Shown piece after piece: positions 16,080-23,636 of a DNA stretch of 30,709 bases. The notes under the pieces are model-generated. The model searched no databases. It saw only the letters and a program-made list of their open reading frames with translations, and was not told the origin of the DNA. Numbering within the stretch: the first letter of the stretch is position 1; each line of letters begins with the position of its first letter. A program made the position numbers and the translations under genes. The DNA is from UBA509 sp038729325 (GTDB lineage Archaea > Thermoplasmatota > Thermoplasmata > Thermoplasmatales > Thermoplasmataceae): assembly GCA_038729325.1 (NCBI GenBank), contig JAVYSG010000009.1, positions 1 to 30,709 of the forward strand, in the 5' to 3' direction.

Positions 16080-16781
16080 ATGTCTGAAGAAAACAGATTT
16101 CCACTGATAGGGGAAAAATTCCCCGAGATGAGTATTGAGACAACCCATGGGAACATGAAACTCCCTGATGTTTTCAAGGGAAAGTGGTTTATGCTGTTCA
16201 GTCATCCGGGCGATTTCACTCCGGTATGCACAACAGAATTCTATTCGTTTGCCAGAAGATTCGATGATTTCCAGAAGCTTGGCACTGAACTCATTGGACT
16301 TTCCGTGGATAGCACAATCAGCCATATAGAATGGGTCAACTGGATATCTGCCAATCTCAAGGTGGAAGTCCCTTTTCCCATAATTGGAGACGCAATGGGA
16401 AGGGTTGCAAACAGGCTTGGCATGATTCAGGCTGAATCTACATCCTCAACAGTGCGCGCAGTGTTTATCGTCGACCCAAATTCCACAGTGAGACTTATAA
16501 TGTATTATCCGCTGGAAATTGGCAGGAATGTTGATGAACTTCTCAGAGCCATTAAAGCACTTCAGATGGCAGATAAGTACAAGGCAGCAGTTCCGGCAAA
16601 CTGGCCCTACAACGAGCTCATTGGTGATAAGATTATCAATCCCCCACCCAGGAACGTCAAGGATGTACCTGCACGCATGAAAGAATTTAAGGGATACGCC
16701 TGGTGGCTGACTTACAGGGATGCGCCGGAAAGTGATGTCCAGGAGATCAAGAAAATTGTTAAATCGAGAGCTGAAAAATGA
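16080..16781 (+). CDS. Peroxiredoxin, Prx6-type, apparently one-Cys
   Basis: A 233-aa thioredoxin-fold peroxidase that reduces H2O2 and organic peroxides. The active site is SHPGDFTPVCTTE, with peroxidatic Cys50, Thr47 and Arg126. Its length and long C-terminal arm match archaeal Prx6-type enzymes (about 215-250 aa). It holds only one cysteine. The arm reads FKGYAWWLTYRD, where the Aeropyrum-type enzymes have 'DWWFC' with a resolving cysteine, so a one-Cys mechanism with an external reductant is predicted. Monocistronic with its own TATA box. The tRNA-His gene lies 27 bp downstream on the other strand. trxB is elsewhere in the window and could supply thiol reducing power indirectly. Confidence 0.93.
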   Translation: MSEENRFPLIGEKFPEMSIETTHGNMKLPDVFKGKWFMLFSHPGDFTPVCTTEFYSFARRFDDFQKLGTELIGLSVDSTISHIEWVNWISANLKVEVPFPIIGDAMGRVANRLGMIQAESTSSTVRAVFIVDPNSTVRLIMYYPLEIGRNVDELLRAIKALQMADKYKAAVPANWPYNELIGDKIINPPPRNVKDVPARMKEFKGYAWWLTYRDAPESDVQEIKKIVKSRAEK

Positions 16782-16808
16782 CTTTGCCATACTGGCGTTT
16801 TGCGGGAG

Positions 16809-16881
16809 GGCCGGGACCGGGAATTGAACCCGGGTCCGGGGATCCACAGTCCCCAAGGATACCCACTACCCCACCCCGGCC
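16809..16881 (-). tRNA. tRNA-His (anticodon GTG)
   Basis: The minus strand folds into a cloverleaf. The acceptor is GCCGGGG with TCCCGGC (one G-U pair), the anticodon loop is CTGTGGA (anticodon GTG), and the T-arm loop is TTCAATT. Discriminator C73 is present, and the base before the acceptor is G, so the His-specific G-1 is encoded (position 16881). The 3' CCA is not encoded. No intron. Confidence 0.93.
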
Positions 16882-17172
16882 ATGGTACCTCTCCTGATTT
16901 TAAGCATCTTAATTATTGTTTTCATGTCAGGCCGGCCAGAGGCTTACGAACAATATTGAGAACAAAAGCCTCCATCCTTGATTTGAATGAAGTGCGAAAC
17001 ATTAAGACCGACTGAAACTCCGTCTGAATCAGAAAGGCCGGTCGTGTGGGATTTGGAGTCTGAAAATCCGCTCATAAAGTACAGGAGATGAAGCGGGATA
17101 TATTGAATGCATGAAAAGGAGCAACACTGTCTGTGAAGCAGGAAACCCTGATTCCACAGGATGTAGATGGGG
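16882..17172. other. Intergenic stretch, nothing recognised
   Basis: 291 bp between tRNA-His and the 3' end of the methyltransferase gene. It contains only short ORFs in several frames. I looked for box C/D motifs and inverted repeats and found none convincing. It presumably holds the tRNA promoter and the 3' end of the long minus-strand unit. Confidence 0.4.
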
Positions 17173-17781
17173 TCAGACCACTACATCTGTTGAGAAGAAT
17201 ACCGCCGGGATTCGCATGTATTCCCTGGTATGATGGGAATACATCCTCGGCACAAGGATGCTGACTTTTTCCTCGCGCTTAATTTTACCTTTTGCAGAAA
17301 GAAATTCCCTCACAAAATCAGTCGACTTTTCATTGTGAATGGAGTAAATATGACTTGAGAATTCCACGGCCCTGGAAAGGAAAACCTGGTCGGAATGCGG
17401 ATTGACGGAGCCGAATGGTGGATTCATCAATGTTGTGTCAACCCTTTCCTTCATCTCATAAACATCCGAATGTATTACAGATACCGGGTAATCCCGGCAA
17501 TTCCGAACAGCCTTTGCCGCCTGGACCGGGTCTATCTCAAAAGCAACCACATGATACGCACCAAGCATTGCTGCAGCACAGGCAAGAACACCGAATCCAC
17601 AGCCAAGATCTGCTACCTTCTTTCCCAGAATGTTACCGTCAAGGTATGCTGTAACAGCTACATGGGCCGCCAGTGATGGATCGGTTGGATATTGTTCAAG
17701 AGAGTTATTGAAACTTTCTGGCTTCTCAAGACTCTGAAGTTTAATCTCAAGGTCCTTCTGAGACCTTATGCGGAAGCTCAT
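17173..17781 (-). CDS. METTL5-like RNA N6-adenine methyltransferase
   Basis: A 202-aa class I SAM methyltransferase. Motif I is VADLGCGFG (56-64) and the catalytic NPPFG (120-124) is typical of N6-adenine and N-type methyltransferases. The N-terminal LEQYPTDPSLAA (28-39) is the signature shared by the COG2263/METTL5 family, whose eukaryotic member methylates an adenosine of small-subunit rRNA. A role on archaeal rRNA or tRNA is likely but not shown. The partner Trm112 is not in this window. It starts immediately at the stop of the 107-aa gene upstream (adjacent codons), so they are co-translated. The size is normal for the family. Confidence 0.82.
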   Translation of the reverse strand: MSFRIRSQKDLEIKLQSLEKPESFNNSLEQYPTDPSLAAHVAVTAYLDGNILGKKVADLGCGFGVLACAAAMLGAYHVVAFEIDPVQAAKAVRNCRDYPVSVIHSDVYEMKERVDTTLMNPPFGSVNPHSDQVFLSRAVEFSSHIYSIHNEKSTDFVREFLSAKGKIKREEKVSILVPRMYSHHTREYMRIPAVFFSTDVVV

Positions 17782-18105
17782 CTAATGTTCTGGCGAACCA
17801 ACTGCCAGATCAACAACTTCCCTGGCCTTTCTGGCTGATGCTTCTTTGGTCTCCCCTCTGCTCAAAAATATCTTTTCTATTTTCCTGATAGCCCGCTGCC
17901 TTCTCCATGTGCCTCTTTCGTGTGCTGCCAGCACGATATATTCCGCAATCTCCCTGTCGACGCTAATTCCAAATCTTTCTCTGATTTTAATCTGCCAGAC
18001 CGGGATAAGAACGTGCGGGATTTCCCTCAAATTAGCAGTTTCCCTGCGCCCCTCTATAATCCTGTTCAGGTTGTTCTCCTTATTCGGTTTGAGAGGAAGA
18101 GCCAT
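17782..18105 (-). CDS. Small basic helical protein upstream of the METTL5-like gene
   Basis: A 107-aa protein, not recognised. It is rich in Arg, Lys and Glu and predicted mostly helical (HERGTWRRQRAIRKIEKIFL, then SARKAREVVDLAV). The composition suits nucleic-acid or ribosome binding. Its stop codon abuts the ATG of the methyltransferase, indicating coupled translation and possibly a shared rRNA/tRNA substrate (inference). The ATG at 18105 is about 27 nt after a TTTAT box, in agreement with a leaderless message independent of argF. Alternatively it is the end of the argF operon; the gap 50 bp upstream hides this. Confidence 0.65.
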   Translation of the reverse strand: MALPLKPNKENNLNRIIEGRRETANLREIPHVLIPVWQIKIRERFGISVDREIAEYIVLAAHERGTWRRQRAIRKIEKIFLSRGETKEASARKAREVVDLAVGSPEH

Positions 18106-18155
18106 TGCCTATAAATGATCAGGTTAGAGATAAAGGTTGTGTAGGTAAATCAATA

Positions 18156-18255
18156 NNNNNNNNNNNNNNNNNNNNNNNNNNNNNNNNNNNNNNNNNNNNN
18201 NNNNNNNNNNNNNNNNNNNNNNNNNNNNNNNNNNNNNNNNNNNNNNNNNNNNNNN
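18156..18255. other. Assembly gap (100 N) truncating argF
   Basis: Placeholder gap. Only 86 codons of ornithine carbamoyltransferase precede it, and only 50 bp lie between it and the next start. The missing ~220 residues of the enzyme (about 650 bp) cannot fit in 100 bases, so the real gap is larger unless the gene is disrupted. Confidence 0.9.
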
Positions 18256-18515
18256 GCCGTATCTGCAACCGTTTCTCCACGGCCAAGCTGCATGTCATTT
18301 GGATTCAGATAAATGGCATGCCCTCCAAGCTGTACCATTGCTGTTTCCAGGGAAATCCTGGTCCTGGTGCTGGGTTTTTCAAATATCATGCCCAGAACCC
18401 TGTTATACGTTCCCTCATAGTCCTGGTACCTCTGTTTCTTGAATTTTATGGACAGATCTATGATATCCGCCAGATCGTCCTCCATGTCAAGTACTGAGAT
18501 TATGTCTCTCTTCAT
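18256..18515 (-). CDS. argF: Ornithine carbamoyltransferase, N-terminal part (3' end in gap)
   Basis: The first 86 residues of a carbamoyltransferase. FEKPSTRTRISLE (45-57) is the carbamoyl-phosphate binding loop (Ser49-Arg53). It is followed by MVQLGGHAIYLNPNDMQLGRGE, in which the 'QLGRGE' segment matches ornithine rather than aspartate carbamoyltransferases. The enzyme makes citrulline from ornithine and carbamoyl phosphate in arginine synthesis. The start ATG at 18515 has GAGGTGA four bases upstream, overlapping the sucD stop, so it is the third gene of a sucC-sucD-argF transcript. The rest (usually about 300-330 aa in total) lies in the N gap. Other transcarbamylases (putrescine, knotted) cannot be excluded without the C-terminal part. 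Confidence 0.85.
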
Positions 18516-18519
18516 GTTG

Positions 18520-18526
18520 TCACCTC
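18520..18526 (-). promoter_or_regulatory. Shine-Dalgarno of argF overlapping the sucD stop
   Basis: GAGGTGA on the minus strand, four bases before the argF ATG. Its first bases include the sucD stop codon, which supports translational coupling. Confidence 0.6.
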
Positions 18527-19379
18527 AGAGGAGTTTTGGCACATCCATTGGATATTCAGCCACCTGGACACCGGCTTCATTGAAGGCTTTTATCTTGGAT
18601 TCAGCAGTTCCAACTCCCTTTTCAATGATTGCACCTGCGTGTCCCATCCTCTTTCCAGGTGGTGCGCTTCTTCCTGTTATATATGCCACAACCTTCTTCT
18701 TGATATGTTCTTTAATGTACTTTGCCGCAAGTTCCTCGTTGTTTCCACCAATTTCACCAACAAGGACGATTTTCTTGGTCCTCTCATCCGCTTCAAACAT
18801 CTTGAGGACGTCAATGAATGTCTGACCAACAACAGGGTCGCCCCCAAGGCCGACAACAGCACTCTCCCCCCTTCCGCTCCTGGTTATGGCATCCACGATT
18901 TCATAGGTGAGTGTCCCGCTCCTTGACGCAACAGCAACGTCCCCCTGCTTGAATATCTGGTTTGGCATTATGCCTATCTTGCATTCAAATGGGACTGTAA
19001 TTCCCGGGCCATTTGGGCCAATTACAGTTATTCCTCTGACTTTTGCCTCATGTACAACTTCCATAGTATCGTGGAACGGGACATGTTCTGTCAGGATGTA
19101 AACAAGCTTTATGCCCTGATCTATGGCCTCAAAGGCAGCATCTCTGACAAAAGGTGCGGCCACTGATATCATTGTGGCATTTGGCTGGAAACCCATCGCA
19201 TCAGCTACACTGTCCACTACAGGTACTTTATCCTGAAACTTTGTTCCTCCCTTGCCAGGTGATGTGCCTGCTACGATGTTTGTCCCGAATTTAAGCATCT
19301 CTCCTGCATGAAAGGAACCCTGGTGGCCCGTAATTCCCTGAACTATAACCCTTGTATTCTTATCTACCATTACTGACAT
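18525..19379 (-). CDS. sucD: Succinyl-CoA synthetase alpha subunit
   Basis: A 284-aa protein of standard length. It has an N-terminal CoA-binding Rossmann domain (VQGITGHQGSFH, residues 13-24) and a C-terminal ligase domain. VIGPNGPG (119-126) and RMGHAGAI (244-251) carry the phosphorylated active-site histidine (His247). With SucC it interconverts succinyl-CoA and succinate with NTP formation in the citric acid cycle. It starts directly after the sucC stop with GGAGG seven bases upstream inside sucC, and ends 9 bp before argF. Acetyl-CoA/acyl-CoA synthetase (ADP-forming) relatives are excluded by the separate alpha subunit of this size and the sucC partner. Confidence 0.95.
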   Translation of the reverse strand: MSVMVDKNTRVIVQGITGHQGSFHAGEMLKFGTNIVAGTSPGKGGTKFQDKVPVVDSVADAMGFQPNATMISVAAPFVRDAAFEAIDQGIKLVYILTEHVPFHDTMEVVHEAKVRGITVIGPNGPGITVPFECKIGIMPNQIFKQGDVAVASRSGTLTYEIVDAITRSGRGESAVVGLGGDPVVGQTFIDVLKMFEADERTKKIVLVGEIGGNNEELAAKYIKEHIKKKVVAYITGRSAPPGKRMGHAGAIIEKGVGTAESKIKAFNEAGVQVAEYPMDVPKLL

Positions 19380-20486
19380 TTAAGCGCCTCCTGCAACTTT
19401 TACGACTCTCTCAATTGCTTCCATCATCGTTGGGAAGGATTCAATTCCATTATCCTTCAGTATCTTCCTTCCTTCGTCTTCATGCACTCCGCTGAGCCTG
19501 ACTACGATAGGCTTCGTTATTTTAAAACGCTTCTTTGCGGCAGCAATTCCATTTGCAACCGTATCGGCCTTTGTAACTCCACCGAAAATATTTACCAGAA
19601 TAGCCTTGGGATCAGCCTTCAGTACAAGATCAAAGGCGTTCACTACAATTTCCACATCATCTGTACCCCCAAGGTCGAGGAAATTACGCGGCTTCCCCTT
19701 GTGCAATGTAAGGGCATCCAGTGTGGCCATTGTGAGCCCGGCACCGTTTGCAATAACACCAATCTGGCCGTCAAGTTCTATGAAAGAGTATCCCTTTGAC
19801 TGCGCCTCAAGCTCTAGAGGGGTCTTCTCCGGATCTGTTATCTTGATATCCTTATGCCTGAACATAGAATCGTTGTCCATGATTACCTTGGCATCAGCTG
19901 CTATAAGGTTTCCCTCAGCGGTTTCAACCAGCGGATTTATCTCAACAAGTTCGCAATCTTCTTCCTGAAACACTCTGTAGAGTTTGCCAAGAATATCCCT
20001 GAACTGCGCCGAGAGATTTTTGTCCAGCTGCATGAATTTTGCTGCCTCCCTGCCGATGTAGTCGGAATATCCCAGAAGTGGGTCTATCCTTCTTGTAAAT
20101 ATCTGGTTCTGCGGGACTGATTCTATCTCAACGCCGCCGGAAGGACTTGCTATGAGCATAGGGGCCCGGTCTGACCTGTTGAGTGTTATGCTCACATAGT
20201 ACTCATGCTTGATGTTAATCATATCCTCAACCAGGACCTTTGTGACAGTGAGTCCCCTTATTTTTGCACCAAGCAGTTCATTCACTGATGACCTAACCTC
20301 ATCGGCACTTCTTGCAAATTTAATGCCACCTGATTTTCCCCTTCCGCCAAGCAGAATCTGGGATTTTACAACCACGGGCTTCCGGTATTCCTTGATGTCA
20401 GATACCTGATCAACCACATAACTTTCAGGAACTGGTACGCCGTATTTTCTGAAGATTTCTTTACCCATGTATTCATAGAGATTCAA
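19380..20486 (-). CDS. sucC: Succinyl-CoA synthetase beta subunit
   Basis: A 368-aa ATP-grasp protein. The N-terminal nucleotide-binding part contains VVKSQILLGGRGKSGGIK (39-56). The C-terminal ligase domain shows the IGVIANGAGLTMATLD and FLDLGGTDD segments, then VNIFGGVTKADTVANGI, all characteristic of SucC. The length is slightly under the bacterial 385-390, normal for archaea. The start is TTG at 20486, supported by GGTGG a few bases upstream; no in-frame ATG is close. Co-transcribed with sucD (no intergenic space) and 50 bp downstream of trxB. Confidence 0.95.
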   Translation of the reverse strand: MNLYEYMGKEIFRKYGVPVPESYVVDQVSDIKEYRKPVVVKSQILLGGRGKSGGIKFARSADEVRSSVNELLGAKIRGLTVTKVLVEDMINIKHEYYVSITLNRSDRAPMLIASPSGGVEIESVPQNQIFTRRIDPLLGYSDYIGREAAKFMQLDKNLSAQFRDILGKLYRVFQEEDCELVEINPLVETAEGNLIAADAKVIMDNDSMFRHKDIKITDPEKTPLELEAQSKGYSFIELDGQIGVIANGAGLTMATLDALTLHKGKPRNFLDLGGTDDVEIVVNAFDLVLKADPKAILVNIFGGVTKADTVANGIAAAKKRFKITKPIVVRLSGVHEDEGRKILKDNGIESFPTMMEAIERVVKVAGGA

Positions 20487-20536
20487 TGAACCACCACTTC
20501 AGGATAGTCCCAAATTAGATAAAAACTTGTTTTAGG

Positions 20537-21502
20537 TTATCTCTTTCCGGCCCTTACCAGATCTCCATACATGGCAAGAGATGCACGACAGCCGTCACCT
20601 ACTGCAGTTGCTATCTGGGCTTCAGTATCCTTGACCACATCCCCTGCGGCATATATTCCTGGAACACTGGTTCTTCCCTTCCTGTCTGTCACTATATATC
20701 CACGGTCAGAAAGCTCCACTCCGGAGGATTTGAGGAAATCTGTCTGCGGTACAAGTCCAACATAAATGAATACTCCATCTGTATCCACTACAGATTCTTT
20801 CTTTGAATTCCTGTCCCTGTACCGGATGCCCGTAACCTTCTTTCGGTCACCAACTATCTCCATGACCTGAGCATTTGTTATGTATTTGATTTTCCTTGAC
20901 TTAATGCTGTCCTCATATGCCTTTTCGCACATATAATGATCCATGTATTCCAGAACAGTTACAGAAGATGTATATTCGCTCATGCTTATGGCAGCTATGG
21001 CCCCAGAATTGCCTCCACCGATCACAGTTACTCTCTTGCCCTTGAAGAGATAACCATCGCATGTTGAGCAGTATGAAAGTCCCCTTGAGTAGTACTCATT
21101 CTCACCGGGAACGCCCAGGTGCTTGTGCGATGTACCCGTAGCCACAATAACTGATCTGCATGTGAATTCTCCCCTGGATGTTTCAATTGAAAAGCCTTCT
21201 TTTATCTGTTTTACGGAAGTGACCTGCGTGCTGTCTATTATCTGAGAGTATTCCTGCGCATGTTTTGCGAAGTTTGAAGCAAGATCTGTTCCCTTTATGG
21301 CCTTGAAACCCAGATAATTCTCAACCAGTGGTGCTTCGGCAGTAAGGCCCCCTGCTACGCTCTGATCAAGTATTACAACCTTTAATCCAGACCTGGCAGC
21401 ATAAACAGCTGCAGACATCCCGGCTGCACCTGATCCTATTATCACAGCATCGAAATCACGGGCTTCTATTTTCTGGTTTGAGATTGAAAGGTTAAACTCC
21501 AT
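20537..21502 (-). CDS. trxB: Thioredoxin reductase, NADPH motif absent
   Basis: A 321-aa low-molecular-weight flavoprotein disulfide reductase. The FAD-binding GSGAAG is at 23-28, the redox CSTCDGY centre at Cys145/Cys148, the second Rossmann motif GGGNSG at 162-167, and the FAD-end motif GIYAAGDV near 280. After the second motif, where NADPH enzymes have HRRxxxR, this protein reads VTVLEYMDHYMCEK, without the basic pair. The T. acidophilum enzyme is reported to lack the motif and not to use NADPH, so the electron donor is probably something else. The ATG at 21502 gives a normal N-terminus; reading further upstream only enters the N gap 20 bp away. Co-directional with sucCD. Confidence 0.92.
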   Translation of the reverse strand: MEFNLSISNQKIEARDFDAVIIGSGAAGMSAAVYAARSGLKVVILDQSVAGGLTAEAPLVENYLGFKAIKGTDLASNFAKHAQEYSQIIDSTQVTSVKQIKEGFSIETSRGEFTCRSVIVATGTSHKHLGVPGENEYYSRGLSYCSTCDGYLFKGKRVTVIGGGNSGAIAAISMSEYTSSVTVLEYMDHYMCEKAYEDSIKSRKIKYITNAQVMEIVGDRKKVTGIRYRDRNSKKESVVDTDGVFIYVGLVPQTDFLKSSGVELSDRGYIVTDRKGRTSVPGIYAAGDVVKDTEAQIATAVGDGCRASLAMYGDLVRAGKR

Positions 21503-21521
21503 GATACTGAATTGCCATACT

Positions 21522-21621
21522 NNNNNNNNNNNNNNNNNNNNNNNNNNNNNNNNNNNNNNNNNNNNNNNNNNNNNNNNNNNNNNNNNNNNNNNNNNNNNNN
21601 NNNNNNNNNNNNNNNNNNNNN
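21522..21621. other. Assembly gap (100 N) upstream of trxB
   Basis: Placeholder gap between the trxB start and a divergent membrane-protein fragment. It hides both promoters and the N-terminus of the plus-strand gene. Confidence 0.95.
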
Positions 21622-21801
21622 CCGAATATATCTTACAGCATTGATTCAAATCTGCTGCAGGCAGCTGTCTATGGATTTCTCCTTGTTGTTGGCATACTGA
21701 TGGCCATAGCAGGATTTGTCCTCACAATTGTCGCACTTGCAATGCGGCCTAAAATGCAGAACCCAGATGATCTAATGGCCCAGTATGAGAAAAAAAATTG
21801 A
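21622..21801 (+). CDS. C-terminal fragment of a small membrane protein (5' end in gap)
   Basis: The open frame from the gap edge gives 59 residues: a short luminal-type segment (NISYSIDSNLLQ), one strong membrane helix (AVYGFLLVVGILMAIAGFVL and on to ALAM), then a short cytosolic tail (RPKMQNPDDLMAQYEKKN) and TGA. It is not recognised. It may be a subunit of a membrane complex or a free small protein; the start lies within the N gap. Convergent with the thermosome gene 88 bp away. There is no relation to the first gene of the window beyond both having a single helix. Confidence 0.5.
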   Translation, partial: PNISYSIDSNLLQAAVYGFLLVVGILMAIAGFVLTIVALAMRPKMQNPDDLMAQYEKKN

Positions 21802-21889
21802 CAGCTTCAAATGAAATATAAGTGGGAAGGAATAATTAATCCTCCTCATATGAAAAATTGTGGTTAATTAAAAGATGTTTTGTGTCTTC

Positions 21890-23545
21890 TCAGTATGGTG
21901 GCATTCCGCCCATACCGCCCATTCCACCCGCGCCGCCACCCATTCCGGGTTGAGGAGCGCCACCTTCTCCGCCAGATTTCTTGCTGGCAATGACGTCGTC
22001 AATCCTCAGTATCATGGTGGATACTTCCACAGCACTTTCCAGTGCGTGTTTCTTAACCCTGAGCGGATCAAAGACACCGACCTTGTTCATGTCGCCAACG
22101 CCGTTTTTTTCTATGTCAATGCCATACGAGAAGTGCCCTTTCTCGTGCTCTGATTTAAGCTGTATCAGGGTGTTTATCGGATCCATTCCGGCGTTTTCTG
22201 CGAGCGTCCTTGGAATTATCTCCAGAGCCTTGGCGAATGCTTCTATTGCAAGCTGCTCTCTTCCTCCAACAGAGTTTGCAAATGACCGAATCTTCATGGC
22301 CAGATCTGCTTCAATTGCACCCCCACCTGGAAGATACATACCATCTTCCTTTGTTATTGCCACTACCCTTATGGCATCATTGAGGGACCGCTCTATTTCC
22401 GATACAACATGATCTGTGCCACCTCTTATGAGTATGCTAACTGCTTTGGGATTTGCACAGCCGGTTATGAATGTCATTCTGTCATCGCTGATCTTCTTCT
22501 CCTCTACTTTCTCAGCTTTCCCGAGCGCATCCGGTGTCAGATCATCCAGGTTTGTCACCATTTTTGCACCTGTGGCCTTTGCAAGCTTTTCCATGTCGCT
22601 CTTCTTGACTCTTCTGACAGCGTAGATTCCTTCCTTTGCAAGGTAATGCTGTGCAAGGTCATCTATGCCTTTCTGGCAGAGGAGTACATTTGCACCACTT
22701 TTCTTGATCTTCTCAACCATTGTCTTGAAGGTGTCCGATTCCTGGTTAAGGAAATCCTGGATTTTGGATGGATCAGTAATCTGCACCTTTGCCTCAATCT
22801 CAGTTTTCTTGATCTCCAGAGCGGAATCAATAAGGGCAATCTTTGCATTCTTAACAACAGAAGGCATTTTTGAGTGAACCTTTTCCTTGTCAATTACAAG
22901 CCCGTTGATAAACTGAGTGTCGTTGACTCCTCCACCATTCTTCTTGTCAACCTTTATGTTTGCAGTGTCAACAACTATCTTTCCATCCCTGTTCTCTGCA
23001 ACCGCATTAACCGCCTTCACAACGAGATCGCTAAGGAAATCGCTTGAAAGACTGGTGTTTTTTCCAGAAAGAGCTGTAACGGAAATTTTCTTCAGCGTAG
23101 CGTCGTCTGTTGCCTTCAGAGCAACCTGCTCCATGTTCTTCTTTGCTTCATTCACAGCAAGCCTGTATCCATTGGTTATAACTGTGGAGTGCACTCCCTG
23201 CTCGAGAAGGGTTTCAGCCTGCTTCAGCAGTTCTCCAGACAGTATCACAGCAGATGTTGTTCCGTCACCTACGGCGCTGTCCTGGGATTTGGCAACCTCT
23301 ACGATCATTTTTGCTGTCGGGTGGTCAACATCCATTTCCTTCAGGATTGTGGCCCCATCATTTGAGATAATTATATCTCCAATGGAATCAACCAGCATCT
23401 TATCCATTCCCTTGGGTCCAAGGGTGGTTCTTATCGCATCTGCGATGGTCTTGGCTGCCTCAATATTGTTTTTCTGGGCATTCTTTCCCTGTTCTCTCTG
23501 CGTTCCTTCTTTAAGTACGAGTATTGGCATCTGTCCTGATAACAT
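21890..23545 (-). CDS. thsA: Thermosome (group II chaperonin) subunit, alpha-like
   Basis: A 551-aa chaperonin subunit of standard length. The start region PILVLKEGTQREQGKNAQ is near-identical in style to the Thermoplasma alpha subunit. ATP-binding motifs are LGPKGMDKMLVD (43-54), NDGATIL and GDGTTSAVIL, and the C-terminal tail is rich in Gly-Met (GGAGGMGGMGGM). The subunits form a closed double-ring folding chamber with built-in lid. The ATG at 23545 has GAGGTGA seven bases upstream and is preferred over the Met five residues later. Its own TATA box lies upstream. A beta subunit, normally present in Thermoplasmatales, is not in this window. Confidence 0.97.
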   Translation of the reverse strand: MLSGQMPILVLKEGTQREQGKNAQKNNIEAAKTIADAIRTTLGPKGMDKMLVDSIGDIIISNDGATILKEMDVDHPTAKMIVEVAKSQDSAVGDGTTSAVILSGELLKQAETLLEQGVHSTVITNGYRLAVNEAKKNMEQVALKATDDATLKKISVTALSGKNTSLSSDFLSDLVVKAVNAVAENRDGKIVVDTANIKVDKKNGGGVNDTQFINGLVIDKEKVHSKMPSVVKNAKIALIDSALEIKKTEIEAKVQITDPSKIQDFLNQESDTFKTMVEKIKKSGANVLLCQKGIDDLAQHYLAKEGIYAVRRVKKSDMEKLAKATGAKMVTNLDDLTPDALGKAEKVEEKKISDDRMTFITGCANPKAVSILIRGGTDHVVSEIERSLNDAIRVVAITKEDGMYLPGGGAIEADLAMKIRSFANSVGGREQLAIEAFAKALEIIPRTLAENAGMDPINTLIQLKSEHEKGHFSYGIDIEKNGVGDMNKVGVFDPLRVKKHALESAVEVSTMILRIDDVIASKKSGGEGGAPQPGMGGGAGGMGGMGGMPPY

Positions 23546-23552
23546 CTGACTT

Positions 23553-23559
23553 TCACCTC
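23553..23559 (-). promoter_or_regulatory. Shine-Dalgarno of thsA
   Basis: GAGGTGA on the minus strand, seven bases before the ATG at 23545, deciding between that start and the internal Met. Confidence 0.6.
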
Positions 23560-23583
23560 AAGTAGGCAGATAAATATGTTCTT

Positions 23584-23593
23584 CAATATAAAC
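23584..23593 (-). promoter_or_regulatory. TATA box of thsA
   Basis: GTTTATATTG on the minus strand, preceded by an A-rich stretch, is centred about 43 nt before the ATG. This leaves a leader of about 15-20 nt that includes the Shine-Dalgarno site. Confidence 0.55.
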
Positions 23594-23636
23594 TTTTTTA
23601 ATCGAACCTATTCCGCCAAACCGACCTGCCTTATAT

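Noticed and set aside
16092..16148. Peroxiredoxin start at a nearby alternative ATG in another frame (16074)
   Set aside because: It is out of frame; ATG at 16080 starts the conserved N-terminus and is well placed relative to the TATA box.
16446..16856. Minus-strand ORF of 136 aa over the peroxiredoxin gene and tRNA-His
   Set aside because: It runs through a tRNA gene and antisense to a clear coding gene.
22917..23549. Long plus-strand ORF (210 aa) opposite thsA, plus others at 21981-22412 and 22409-22873
   Set aside because: They lie antisense to the highly conserved thermosome gene; their composition (Ser/Phe/Ile rich) is that of complement shadows and there is no start signal.
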